A stretch of DNA of 6,905 nt from an uncultured Lachnospiraceae bacterium (GTDB taxonomy: Bacteria; Bacillota; Clostridia; Lachnospirales; Lachnospiraceae). Below are positions 1-5,913 of the stretch, in pieces. Every line of letters begins with the position of its first letter. Positions within the stretch are counted from its first letter, which is position 1. The notes under the pieces were generated by a model. That model was not told the origin of the DNA, searched no databases, and saw nothing but the letters and a program-made list of their open reading frames with translations. The position numbers were made by a program, and so were the translations under genes. The DNA lies in assembly GCA_946409475.1 (NCBI GenBank), contig CAMJWQ010000188.1, positions 1 to 6,905 on the forward strand, given 5' to 3'.

Positions 1-1414
1 TATTCGAATCAATAATGTCCTTTAATACGCTCCCCGCCCCTACCGACGGTAATTGATTTACATCACCGACCAGAATTAACCGTGTACCCGTGGTGACTGC
101 ACGAAGCAGCGAATAAAATAAAGTAATATCCACCATGGACATCTCATCAATAATAATGACATCCACTTCCAGAGGATTTTGCTCATTCCGCTCAAAGGAA
201 GCCATGTTTTTATTATCCTCTCCATAGGATCCCGTTAATTCCAGCATACGGTGAATGGTCTGCGCTTCGAAGCCCGTGGTTTCCGCCATTCGCTTTGCAG
301 CCCTTCCCGTAGGAGCGGCCAGGCAAAAATCCAGCCCTTCTCTTTGGAAATATTGGATAATAGCATTTATCGTAGTCGTTTTTCCGGTTCCGGGTCCGCC
401 TGTGATTACCAGCACCCCGTTTTCGGAGGCTTCTATAATAGCCTGTTTTTGGATGTTATCAAAATGAACATGGATTGCCGATTCGATTCCGGATATCATG
501 TTATGGATATCCTCCCGGGAGGAGAAAGAAATACTGTTTAATTCGTTCAGCATTCTCGCACAATTTAATTCCATGTAATAGAAATGAGCCAGATAAATCT
601 GCCTTATTCCGTTTTTTTCCTTAATGATAACCTTTTTATCCATTGCCAGATTCCCAAGCTGGGCAGCAATCTGCTCTTTAGCCACCAGCAAAAGCTCCGA
701 TGTGGCTGCTATTATCTGCTCCTCCGGAAGATACACATGCCCTTCGTAGGAGGACTGCATTAAGATATACAGGATTCCGCTTCTGATCCGAAACTCGGAA
801 TCCTTTTGAATTCCGATATTTCCTGCAATCTCATCGGCAATTTTAAAGCCGATGCCGGTGATATCCTCTGCCAGCTGATACGGGTTTTCTTTCATGATTC
901 CATAAATCCGGCTACCGTATTTATCATAAATTTTAACTGCCAGTGAAATGCCGATACCGTATTTTTGTAAATACAGCATTGCCTTTCGTAAATCTCTTTT
1001 CTCTTCTGCCTGAAGAGAGATATCTCTCGCCTTTCTTTCGCTGATTCCTTTAATCTCCGAAAGTCTTTCCGGTTCTTCCTCCAAGATCCGGAAGGTATCA
1101 ACACCGAATTTCTTTACAATACGGGCAGCTAAAGCCTGGCCGATTCCCTTAATGGCACCGGATCCCAAATATCTTTCAATAGAAACCCTGTCCTCAGGGG
1201 TTTTTATTTCATAATATTCTGTTTTCAGCTGCTTCCCGTATAGCGGATGTTCCACATAGGTACCGTGGAGCTCTAAAAGCTCCCCTTCTTCAATATAATG
1301 AAAGCTTCCGGTACAGACGATTTCTTCACCATCACTGACAAGCTCTAATACCGTATATCCATTTTCTTTGTTACGAAATACAATCGTATTTACATATCCG
1401 TTTACTACTTCCAA
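1..1414 (-). CDS. recD2: RecD2/RecD-like ATP-dependent DNA helicase, 3' end cut off by the window
   Basis: Superfamily 1B helicase of the RecD2 type, which unwinds DNA 5'-3' and acts in repair and recombination without RecBC. I translated it from the reverse strand: 471 residues are present, open to the window edge. The N-terminus has the family's OB-like opening (FRNKENGYTV near residue 13). Residues about 82-195 carry several helix-hairpin-helix-like stretches (GAIKGIG, EIKGISERKA, ITGIGFKIADEIA). Walker A is GGPGTGKTT at 339-347 with Lys345, followed by a RecD-like APTGRAAKRM motif. Walker B is IIIDEMSMVD with Asp423-Glu424, then LVGDVNQLPSVGAGSVL. The family is usually somewhat over 700 residues, so roughly a third is missing on the left. 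No ATG lies in frame before the conserved start; TTG at 1414 gives MEVVNGYVNTIVFRN, which fits RecD2 N-termini and has GAGGG 8 bases upstream. The RecD2 assignment, rather than RecBCD RecD, rests on the N-terminal HhH region. Confidence 0.93.
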   Translation of the reverse strand, partial: MEVVNGYVNTIVFRNKENGYTVLELVSDGEEIVCTGSFHYIEEGELLELHGTYVEHPLYGKQLKTEYYEIKTPEDRVSIERYLGSGAIKGIGQALAARIVKKFGVDTFRILEEEPERLSEIKGISERKARDISLQAEEKRDLRKAMLYLQKYGIGISLAVKIYDKYGSRIYGIMKENPYQLAEDITGIGFKIADEIAGNIGIQKDSEFRIRSGILYILMQSSYEGHVYLPEEQIIAATSELLLVAKEQIAAQLGNLAMDKKVIIKEKNGIRQIYLAHFYYMELNCARMLNELNSISFSSREDIHNMISGIESAIHVHFDNIQKQAIIEASENGVLVITGGPGTGKTTTINAIIQYFQREGLDFCLAAPTGRAAKRMAETTGFEAQTIHRMLELTGSYGEDNKNMASFERNEQNPLEVDVIIIDEMSMVDITLFYSLLRAVTTGTRLILVGDVNQLPSVGAGSVLKDIIDSN

Positions 1415-1422
1415 ATCAATCG

Positions 1423-1427
1423 CCCTC
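1423..1427 (-). promoter_or_regulatory. Ribosome binding site supporting the TTG start of recD2
   Basis: GAGGG on the minus strand, 8 bases before TTG at 1414. The reading frame meets a TGA at 1444-1442, and between that stop and the TTG there is no ATG or GTG, so this site effectively decides the start. Confidence 0.65.
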
Positions 1428-1448
1428 GCTGCTATCGTTGGTCATGAA

Positions 1449-1482
1449 TTAAAAAATTGGAGGGTGTCAAAGCATCCTCCAA
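1449..1482 (-). terminator. Rho-independent terminator after the flagellar rod genes
   Basis: On the minus strand, TTGGAGGATG (1482-1473) pairs with CACCCTCCAA (1466-1457) around the loop CTTTGA. There are seven consecutive pairs, one A-C mismatch and two inner pairs. Six T residues (1456-1451) follow the stem directly. It lies 18 bases after the stop of the rod-binding protein gene and 35 bases before the recD2 start, so it should end the rod operon. On the plus strand the hairpin is followed by no T-run, so it is directional. Confidence 0.8.
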
Positions 1483-1499
1483 GTATAATGATCCGTTAT

Positions 1500-1844
1500 T
1501 TATAAGTTATAGTTTCTTTTCATCTGTTCATATAAGGATTGTGCCAGTCCCAGACTATCGTTTTCGGAAGAAGCCTTCGCATAATTTTGATAAAGCATGT
1601 CTTCATAATAATCCGTCATATTATTATCGGCAGATGAAGAGCTTTCTGATTTCGGTACCGTCTTCCTCATTTCCTTAAACATCTGCTCAATAAAATAGGA
1701 TTCAAATTCTTTGCATACGGCAAGAAGATTTTCATCGTCCGTTTGACTAAGATCGGAGCTTAAAGCTTTTTCCAATGTGCCTGTAGAGGCAGAATTACTA
1801 AGATATTCATATGCATCCAAGTTTCCTATGGAACTAACCGCCAT
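1500..1844 (-). CDS. flgJ: FlgJ-like rod-binding protein, single-domain (no muramidase)
   Basis: A 114-residue protein matching the rod-binding domain found at the N-terminus of enterobacterial FlgJ, which acts as a scaffold or cap for assembly of the flagellar rod outside the membrane. Residues about 36-110 hold the recognisable part: CKEFESYFIEQMFKEMRK (44-61), a polar Ser/Asp-rich linker, then YYEDMLYQNYAKASSENDSL and GLAQSLYEQM (to 108). Enterobacterial FlgJ is about 310 residues and has a C-terminal peptidoglycan hydrolase domain; here the protein ends directly after the rod-binding domain, the usual arrangement in many Gram-positive bacteria. It has no evident signal peptide, in line with export by the flagellar type III apparatus. 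AGGAGG lies 7 bases before the ATG, and 14 bases separate it from flgG, so it is the last gene of the rod operon. The symbol refers to the domain family only. Confidence 0.87.
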   Translation of the reverse strand: MAVSSIGNLDAYEYLSNSASTGTLEKALSSDLSQTDDENLLAVCKEFESYFIEQMFKEMRKTVPKSESSSSADNNMTDYYEDMLYQNYAKASSENDSLGLAQSLYEQMKRNYNL

Positions 1845-1858
1845 TTCTTATCCTCCTA

Positions 1859-2674
1859 TTAACCTCTTAAATTATTCGCTTTTGACATCATATCATCAGA
1901 AGCCTGAATCGCTTTCGAGTTCATTTCATATGCTCTCTGGGATACGATTAAATTCACCATTTCCTCAGCCACATTAACGTTGGAGCCCTCCAGATAATTC
2001 TGCAAAATCTGGCTCTTGGTTACGTTATTGTCAGTCGCTTCGTTTATCGCTGCTCCGGAGGCAACGGTTTCACTGTATAAGCTGTCTCCTTCTTTATTCA
2101 ACCCCGGAGGATTGCTGAATTGATATAAACCGACCGTTATTCCCATAGCCGTAGTAACATTGTCCGGGTTTGTGTAGTAAAGCTGTCCGGTCGAGGTAAT
2201 GGTAATATTATTCGTATCATACTGGGTAGCAAAGGTAACGGGATTGCCTGCCGTGTCCAAAACCGGATACCCCTCCGATGTTGTAAGTACTATTCCATTT
2301 CCTCCTAAAGCATACACAAAATTACCGTTTCTTGTATAATATGTATTTCCGTCCGAGCCCCTGACTGCAAAAAAACCGTCTCCCGAGATAGCAAAGGCCG
2401 TATTGCTGTCATTCTCAACAAGAGTCCCCTGCGTAAAATCTGTCGAAATAGAGGAATTTCTGACTCCCAGCCCCACCTGCGCTCCAATGGGCTTATTTTC
2501 TCCGTTTGCGCTGGTTGTTACCGTTTGTAAAGTCTGATAAAGTAAAGATTTGAACTCATTAGTCTCCGCTTTAAAAGATGTAGTATTTACATTTGCAATG
2601 TTATTAGATATGGTATCTACACAAGTCTGTTGTGCCATCATTCCCGATGCCGCCGACCATAACGCTCTAACCAT
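1859..2674 (-). CDS. flgG: Flagellar distal-rod protein FlgG (FlhP-type)
   Basis: A 271-residue flagellar rod/hook-family protein that forms the distal rod, the shaft linking the basal body to the hook. Bacterial FlgG is usually about 260 residues, so this looks complete. The N-terminal rod signature is present: SAASGMMAQQTCVDTISNNI followed by ANVNTTSFK (about residues 8-36). Next comes FKSLLYQT, a match to the FlgG-type LLYQT segment that the upstream paralogue lacks. The central domain has FAISGDGFFAV and YTRNGNF. The C-terminus is canonical: EGSNVNVAEEMVNLIVSQRA then YEMNSKAIQASDDMM. These terminal helices pack as the D0 coiled core of the rod. The ATG at 2674 is preceded by GGAAGGAAGG ending about 6 bases upstream. 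It is the second of three rod genes, 53 bases after flgF. By gene order it corresponds to flhP of Bacillus subtilis. Confidence 0.95.
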   Translation of the reverse strand: MVRALWSAASGMMAQQTCVDTISNNIANVNTTSFKAETNEFKSLLYQTLQTVTTSANGENKPIGAQVGLGVRNSSISTDFTQGTLVENDSNTAFAISGDGFFAVRGSDGNTYYTRNGNFVYALGGNGIVLTTSEGYPVLDTAGNPVTFATQYDTNNITITSTGQLYYTNPDNVTTAMGITVGLYQFSNPPGLNKEGDSLYSETVASGAAINEATDNNVTKSQILQNYLEGSNVNVAEEMVNLIVSQRAYEMNSKAIQASDDMMSKANNLRG

Positions 2675-2727
2675 AATGCACCTTCCTTCCGAATAAATAG
2701 TAACTATTGACTTTTATCTTTTTTCTT

Positions 2728-3498
2728 TTATACCCGGCCCACATTGTTTACTGTTTTTTCCAGGGTGCCGTCAATAGTCTGAATTACCTTTTGGGTGGAC
2801 TCATAAGCTCTTGTTATATTTATTAAATCTACCATTTCCTGCACAACAGATACATTAGAGGCTTCTAAATATCCCTGTTTTACATTTCCCTCATAGGCAG
2901 CTTCAACAGCACCGTCAACAGTCTGGTACAAATTTTCTCCGTATTTCTCCAGGTAATCATTGTCTTCAAATTTAGTCAAGGCCAAAGTATCCGCATAAAC
3001 ACCATCCTGATAAATATTTCCCAGGTCATCAACCTTAATTTCCGCTGTGGTATCCAGTTGAATTCTTCCGTTGGTTCCGAGAACATAGTCTCCGTCCTTT
3101 GTTACCAGATAACCTTCCTTATTTAAAGTAAAGGATCCGTCCCTTGTATATTTGGTAGATTCCTCTCCCTGCTTATTGGTAAAAGCTATTTCGAAAAAGC
3201 CTTCCTCCGTTAATGCCAAATCAAAGGTATTATCCGTAACCTTTAGGCTTCCCTGGCTGTAATCCGTATAATTTTCACCAATTTTAACGCCCATGCTCAT
3301 GGAACCGATTCTTTTATCTATAAAATTTTCCGAAGCATCATTAATCTTTACAGCCAGCACTTCATCAAATGCCTGTGCTGTCGTACCTTCTTTTTTATAT
3401 CCGGTAGTTGCGGAATTGGCCAGGTTATTTGTCATAACATCCATTCTGTTTTGCTGATTAATCATTCCCGTATAGGCAGAATATAATCCCTTTACCAT
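2728..3498 (-). CDS. flgF: Flagellar rod protein, FlgF/FlhO type
   Basis: A 256-residue member of the flagellar rod/hook family and a paralogue of the following FlgG. It begins MVKGLYSAYTGMINQQNRMD and carries MTNNLANSATTGYKKE, the conserved N-terminal helix. The middle has LALTEEGFFEI and YTRDGSF; the C-terminus has YLEASNVSVVQEMVDLINIT, then RAYESTQKVIQTIDGTLEK. It lacks the LLYQT segment of FlgG, which, with its position immediately downstream of mbl, favours FlgF or its Bacillus counterpart FlhO. It should be exported by the flagellar type III system and sit in the rod. An in-frame ATG at 3519 would add seven residues (MKNKEAY). I prefer 3498 because AAGGAGG lies 5 bases upstream and the family starts there; the 3519 ATG has no such site. 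It is the first gene of the rod operon, downstream of a SigD-like promoter. FlgF versus a second FlgG copy is the main uncertainty. Confidence 0.9.
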   Translation of the reverse strand: MVKGLYSAYTGMINQQNRMDVMTNNLANSATTGYKKEGTTAQAFDEVLAVKINDASENFIDKRIGSMSMGVKIGENYTDYSQGSLKVTDNTFDLALTEEGFFEIAFTNKQGEESTKYTRDGSFTLNKEGYLVTKDGDYVLGTNGRIQLDTTAEIKVDDLGNIYQDGVYADTLALTKFEDNDYLEKYGENLYQTVDGAVEAAYEGNVKQGYLEASNVSVVQEMVDLINITRAYESTQKVIQTIDGTLEKTVNNVGRV

Positions 3499-3503
3499 AT
3501 AAG

Positions 3504-3510
3504 CCTCCTT
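3504..3510 (-). promoter_or_regulatory. Strong ribosome binding site fixing the flgF start at 3498
   Basis: AAGGAGG on the minus strand, 5 bases before the ATG at 3498. It lies inside the extra seven codons that a start at 3519 would require, which argues that those codons are untranslated leader. Confidence 0.8.
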
Positions 3511-3547
3511 ATTTTTCATGAACCATTGCCGTATTGACCCAGTATAT

Positions 3548-3575
3548 ATATCGGCCGGTCATGCTTTCAACTTTA
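3548..3575 (-). promoter_or_regulatory. Candidate sigma-28 (SigD/FliA-type) flagellar promoter for flgF-flgG-flgJ
   Basis: On the minus strand TAAAGTTG starts at 3575 and GCCGATAT occupies 3555-3548. The SigD consensus is TAAA, about 15 bases, then GCCGATAT; the enteric FliA form is TAAAGTTT, 11 bases, GCCGATAA. Both boxes match well, the -10 box perfectly for the Bacillus form, with 16 bases between TAAA and GCCGATAT, one more than usual. Transcription would start near 3541, giving a leader of about 40 bases before flgF. It lies in the gap between mbl and the rod genes, where a motility-specific promoter is biologically expected. Confidence 0.75.
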
Positions 3576-3596
3576 GCTTATCGTGTCATTTATCTG

Positions 3597-4595
3597 CTAT
3601 TCTTTATATTCTCTGCTTCCGTATAAAAACTCAATGTATTTACCTGTACCAATGGCCACGGCCGTCATCGGCTCTTCTGCCGTCATGGTATTGATTCCCG
3701 TTTTATTTTCAATTAAATCTTCCAGGCCTCTCAGTAAGCTTCCTCCTCCGGTAAGCACAATACCCCTGTCGGCAATATCTGCTGCCAATTCCGGTGGTGT
3801 TCTCTCTAATACACTATGAACAGCCTCCACTATTTGCGAGGTTGTTTCCCTTAAAGCCTCTTCCGTTTCCTCCGAAGAAACCGTTACTGTCTTGGGCAGG
3901 CCGGTAACTAAATTACGGCCTCTGACATCCATGGTATCTACCTCCGCTCTTTTATAGGCAGAACCGATTTTTATTTTAATATCTTCGGCTGTTCTTTCAC
4001 CTATCAGCAGATTATGTTTCTTGCGCATATACCGTACGATAGCCTCATCAAAATCATCGCCGGCAATTTTAATAGAGGTGCTGACAACAGTACCGCCTAA
4101 GGATATCACTGCAATATCTGTCGTGCCGCCGCCAATATCAACTACCATATTTCCGCAGGGTCTCGAAATATCAATTCCTGCTCCGATTGCCGCAGCAATG
4201 GGCTCTTCAATTATTTTTACATCTCTGGCACCTGCCTGGTAAGTAGCATCTTCCACTGCTTTTTTTTCAACTTCAGTTACACCGCTGGGAACACATACAC
4301 TGATACGGGGCTTGCGGAAGGTCTTCTTTCCCAATGCTTTTTGTATAAAATATTTCATCATCTTTTCCGTAACGGTATAGTCTGATATGACACCCTGCCG
4401 CAAGGGTCTTACAGCTACAATATTACCGGGGGTTCTTCCTAGCATTAACCTGGCTTCCTCCCCTATGGCTTTAATTCTATTCGTATCTCTATCAAAAGCT
4501 ACAACGGATGGTTCTTTTAATACCACACCTTTTCCTTTAATATACACTAAAATACTAGCGGTTCCCAAATCGATACCGATATCTGTAGCTAACAT
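3597..4595 (-). CDS. mbl: MreB/Mbl-family actin-like rod-shape protein
   Basis: A 332-residue bacterial actin homologue, full length for the family (about 330-345). It polymerises under the membrane in an ATP-dependent way and guides the cell-wall elongation machinery. Phosphate-1 motif: DIGIDLGTAS (5-14). Connecting segment: IIEEPIAAAIGAG (128-140), with Glu131 at the position of the catalytic glutamate. Phosphate-2 motif: VVDIGGGTTDIAVI (151-164). Adenosine motif: IVLTGGGSLLRG (279-290). Also conserved are GRTPGNIVAVRPL, IGERTAEDIKI and ERTPPELAADI. The ATG at 4595 has AAAGGGG 7 bases upstream. It lies directly upstream of two flagellar rod genes, as mbl does relative to flhO-flhP in Bacillus subtilis; I use mbl for that reason, but mreB is equally defensible because the sequence alone does not separate the paralogues here. 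It is probably transcribed from its own promoter near 4669-4697. Confidence 0.95.
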   Translation of the reverse strand: MLATDIGIDLGTASILVYIKGKGVVLKEPSVVAFDRDTNRIKAIGEEARLMLGRTPGNIVAVRPLRQGVISDYTVTEKMMKYFIQKALGKKTFRKPRISVCVPSGVTEVEKKAVEDATYQAGARDVKIIEEPIAAAIGAGIDISRPCGNMVVDIGGGTTDIAVISLGGTVVSTSIKIAGDDFDEAIVRYMRKKHNLLIGERTAEDIKIKIGSAYKRAEVDTMDVRGRNLVTGLPKTVTVSSEETEEALRETTSQIVEAVHSVLERTPPELAADIADRGIVLTGGGSLLRGLEDLIENKTGINTMTAEEPMTAVAIGTGKYIEFLYGSREYKE

Positions 4596-4668
4596 ATTGT
4601 TTCCCCTTTCAAGTTAACCTTTATATTCATTTTTTCCATTAAATTCTACAATTAAACATTCATATTTT

Positions 4669-4697
4669 ATTATATACGATATCTGTTTTTTTTTAAA
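4669..4697 (-). promoter_or_regulatory. Candidate housekeeping (sigma-A) promoter for mbl
   Basis: On the minus strand TTTAAA (4697-4692) and a perfect TATAAT (4674-4669) are separated by 17 bases. The -35 box matches TTGACA at four of six positions. Predicted start near 4662, giving a leader of roughly 65 bases. In such AT-rich DNA a TATAAT can occur by chance, so this is a reasonable but unproven call. Confidence 0.45.
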
Positions 4698-4796
4698 GCA
4701 TTTTTATTTTTTTTTATACATAATCATTTTATTTAAGAAAGCCTTAAGGATAAAGTAATAATCTTCTTTTATTATGTATTAAAATCACTTATTTGA

Positions 4797-4865
4797 TTGC
4801 AGTTTTTTTTAATTACGGTATACTTAAAGTAAAAAATGAAACGCTCTCCCTATACATATTATAAT
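4797..4865 (+). promoter_or_regulatory. Candidate promoter region for the glycosyltransferase operon
   Basis: Two possible -10 boxes face the operon. TATACT (4819-4824) has TTGCAG (4797-4802) 16 bases upstream. A perfect TATAAT (4860-4865) has no good -35 box. Either would leave a leader of about 75-120 bases before the ATG at 4947. The AT richness makes both weak evidence. Confidence 0.3.
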
Positions 4866-4946
4866 CTTTTTATGAACTAATTAATACTAACATTATCTTT
4901 CGTTTTGTTGTATTCTAATCAATTTTATTAAGGAGCCATTATCAAT

Positions 4947-5912
4947 ATGAGCAATTGCAATGAACATGGACCTACTAACGGTACAAGTATAATAAATCCG
5001 AATGCAAATAAGCATGCATATCTAATCATTGCATTTAATCATTGGGATTTACTGGAAAAATTATTGCATTTATTAGATGATAAGAGGAACGATATCTATA
5101 TTCATATAAATAAAGCTATTAAAGATTTTGATTTCGATTATTTTTCAAATGTCTGCAAAAAATCAGATTTGTTCTTTTTGAATAGATTGGATACCTCCTG
5201 GGGTACCAATGGTCTGGCTCTTGTAACTATGAGCTTTTATGAAAAAGCCGGTTCAAAGGGTTACAGTTATTATCATGTTCTTTCCGGTATGTGCCTGCCG
5301 TTAAAAAATCAAAATGACATACACGAATTTTTTACAAAAAACGCAGGAAAAGAATTCATCCATTACACCTTACCCGCTCCCATACCTCAACGAATTTATG
5401 AAAGATACTCTCTTTATCATTTTTTTGCTAAATATATACGTTCCGATAATCGGTTTATTCAAATTCTTTTAGGAGGCATTTTAGAACCATTGTCTTTAAA
5501 AATCCAAAAACTGGCAGGCGTTGACCGGCAGAAAAAATTACGTGACCAATTGTGCTATGGCTCTAATTGGTATAGTATTACCCATAATCTGGTCTGTTAT
5601 ATTAATACTCACAAGGATGAGGCTGAAAAGCTTTTGCATTATACCTTCGCCCCGGATGAATGCTGGCTGCAGACCATGGTTTATAACAGCTCCTTTGCTG
5701 AAAGCTTATTTGATAAAAGCATGCAGGACTCTTATATGGCAAGTCTCCGTGCAATCGACTGGGCCAGAGGAAATCCTTATGTATGGAGAAAGGAGGATTA
5801 TTCCTATCTTATGAATTCCGATTTTCTCTTTGCCAGAAAATTTAATCCCGATATAGATTCACAAATAATTGAAATGATTTATAATAAATTAATAATAGAA
5901 AGCAGGGAGTAA
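4947..5912 (+). CDS. GT14-family glycosyltransferase (core-2/I-branching, beta-1,6-GlcNAc-transferase type)
   Basis: A 321-residue protein resembling the Branch/GT14 family, best known for beta-1,6-N-acetylglucosaminyltransferases that branch glycans. Family-like stretches in order: HAYLIIAFNHWDLLEKLLHL (23-42), NDIYIHINKA (48-57), SWGTNGLALV (84-93), HVLSGMCLPLKNQNDIHEFF (110-129), KEFIHY (135-140), GSNWYSIT (205-212), FAPDECWLQT (234-243) and a C-terminal DFLFARKF (292-299). I infer a cytoplasmic or membrane-associated enzyme: there is no signal peptide and no clear membrane span, although ILLGGILEPLSL (173-184) is hydrophobic. The donor sugar and acceptor cannot be read from sequence; bacterial members vary. 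The ATG is preceded by AAGGAG with an 11-base gap, longer than ideal, but no better in-frame start is visible. The next gene begins one base after its stop, so the two are almost certainly co-transcribed and probably act on the same glycan. Confidence 0.85.
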   Translation: MSNCNEHGPTNGTSIINPNANKHAYLIIAFNHWDLLEKLLHLLDDKRNDIYIHINKAIKDFDFDYFSNVCKKSDLFFLNRLDTSWGTNGLALVTMSFYEKAGSKGYSYYHVLSGMCLPLKNQNDIHEFFTKNAGKEFIHYTLPAPIPQRIYERYSLYHFFAKYIRSDNRFIQILLGGILEPLSLKIQKLAGVDRQKKLRDQLCYGSNWYSITHNLVCYINTHKDEAEKLLHYTFAPDECWLQTMVYNSSFAESLFDKSMQDSYMASLRAIDWARGNPYVWRKEDYSYLMNSDFLFARKFNPDIDSQIIEMIYNKLIIESRE

Positions 5913-5913
5913 T

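Larger units (their letters stand above)
4596..4946. other. AT-rich divergent intergenic region between mbl and the glycosyltransferase operon
   Basis: 351 bases without a credible gene. It holds promoters and leaders for two divergent units. The DNA is extremely A/T rich, with T-runs at about 4686-4694, 4701-4705, 4707-4715 and 4803-4810. No tRNA, riboswitch-like fold or terminator with a solid stem was evident by eye. The spoIIID gene that precedes mbl in Bacillus subtilis is not here. Confidence 0.7.

Noticed and set aside
251..541. 96-codon plus-strand open frame opposite the recD2 Walker A region
   Set aside because: It runs antisense to the conserved ATPase core of recD2, has no ribosome binding site of note and no recognisable domain.
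892..1104. 70-codon minus-strand open frame inside the recD2 region
   Set aside because: It is an alternative frame of recD2; the frame used for recD2 shows continuous conserved helicase motifs, while this one gives a basic, featureless peptide.
2685..2715. Small palindrome-like AATAGTTACTATT between flgF and flgG
   Set aside because: The arms are short, almost all A/T, with a one-base centre and no T-run placed for termination; probably chance in an AT-rich spacer.
3536..3562. Possible terminator after mbl (TGACC paired with GGTCA)
   Set aside because: Only five pairs with a loop of about 17 bases and no T-tract; it also overlaps the better-supported SigD promoter.
4021..4242. Plus-strand open frames opposite mbl (also 3583-3819 and 4387-4617)
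   Set aside because: They are antisense shadows of a strongly conserved actin-family gene, with no RBS or domain support.
4730..4785. Weak inverted repeats (TTAAG/CTTAA and ATAAT/ATTAT) in the mbl-glycosyltransferase spacer
   Set aside because: Five- to six-pair A/T stems expected by chance at this composition; no operator family recognised.
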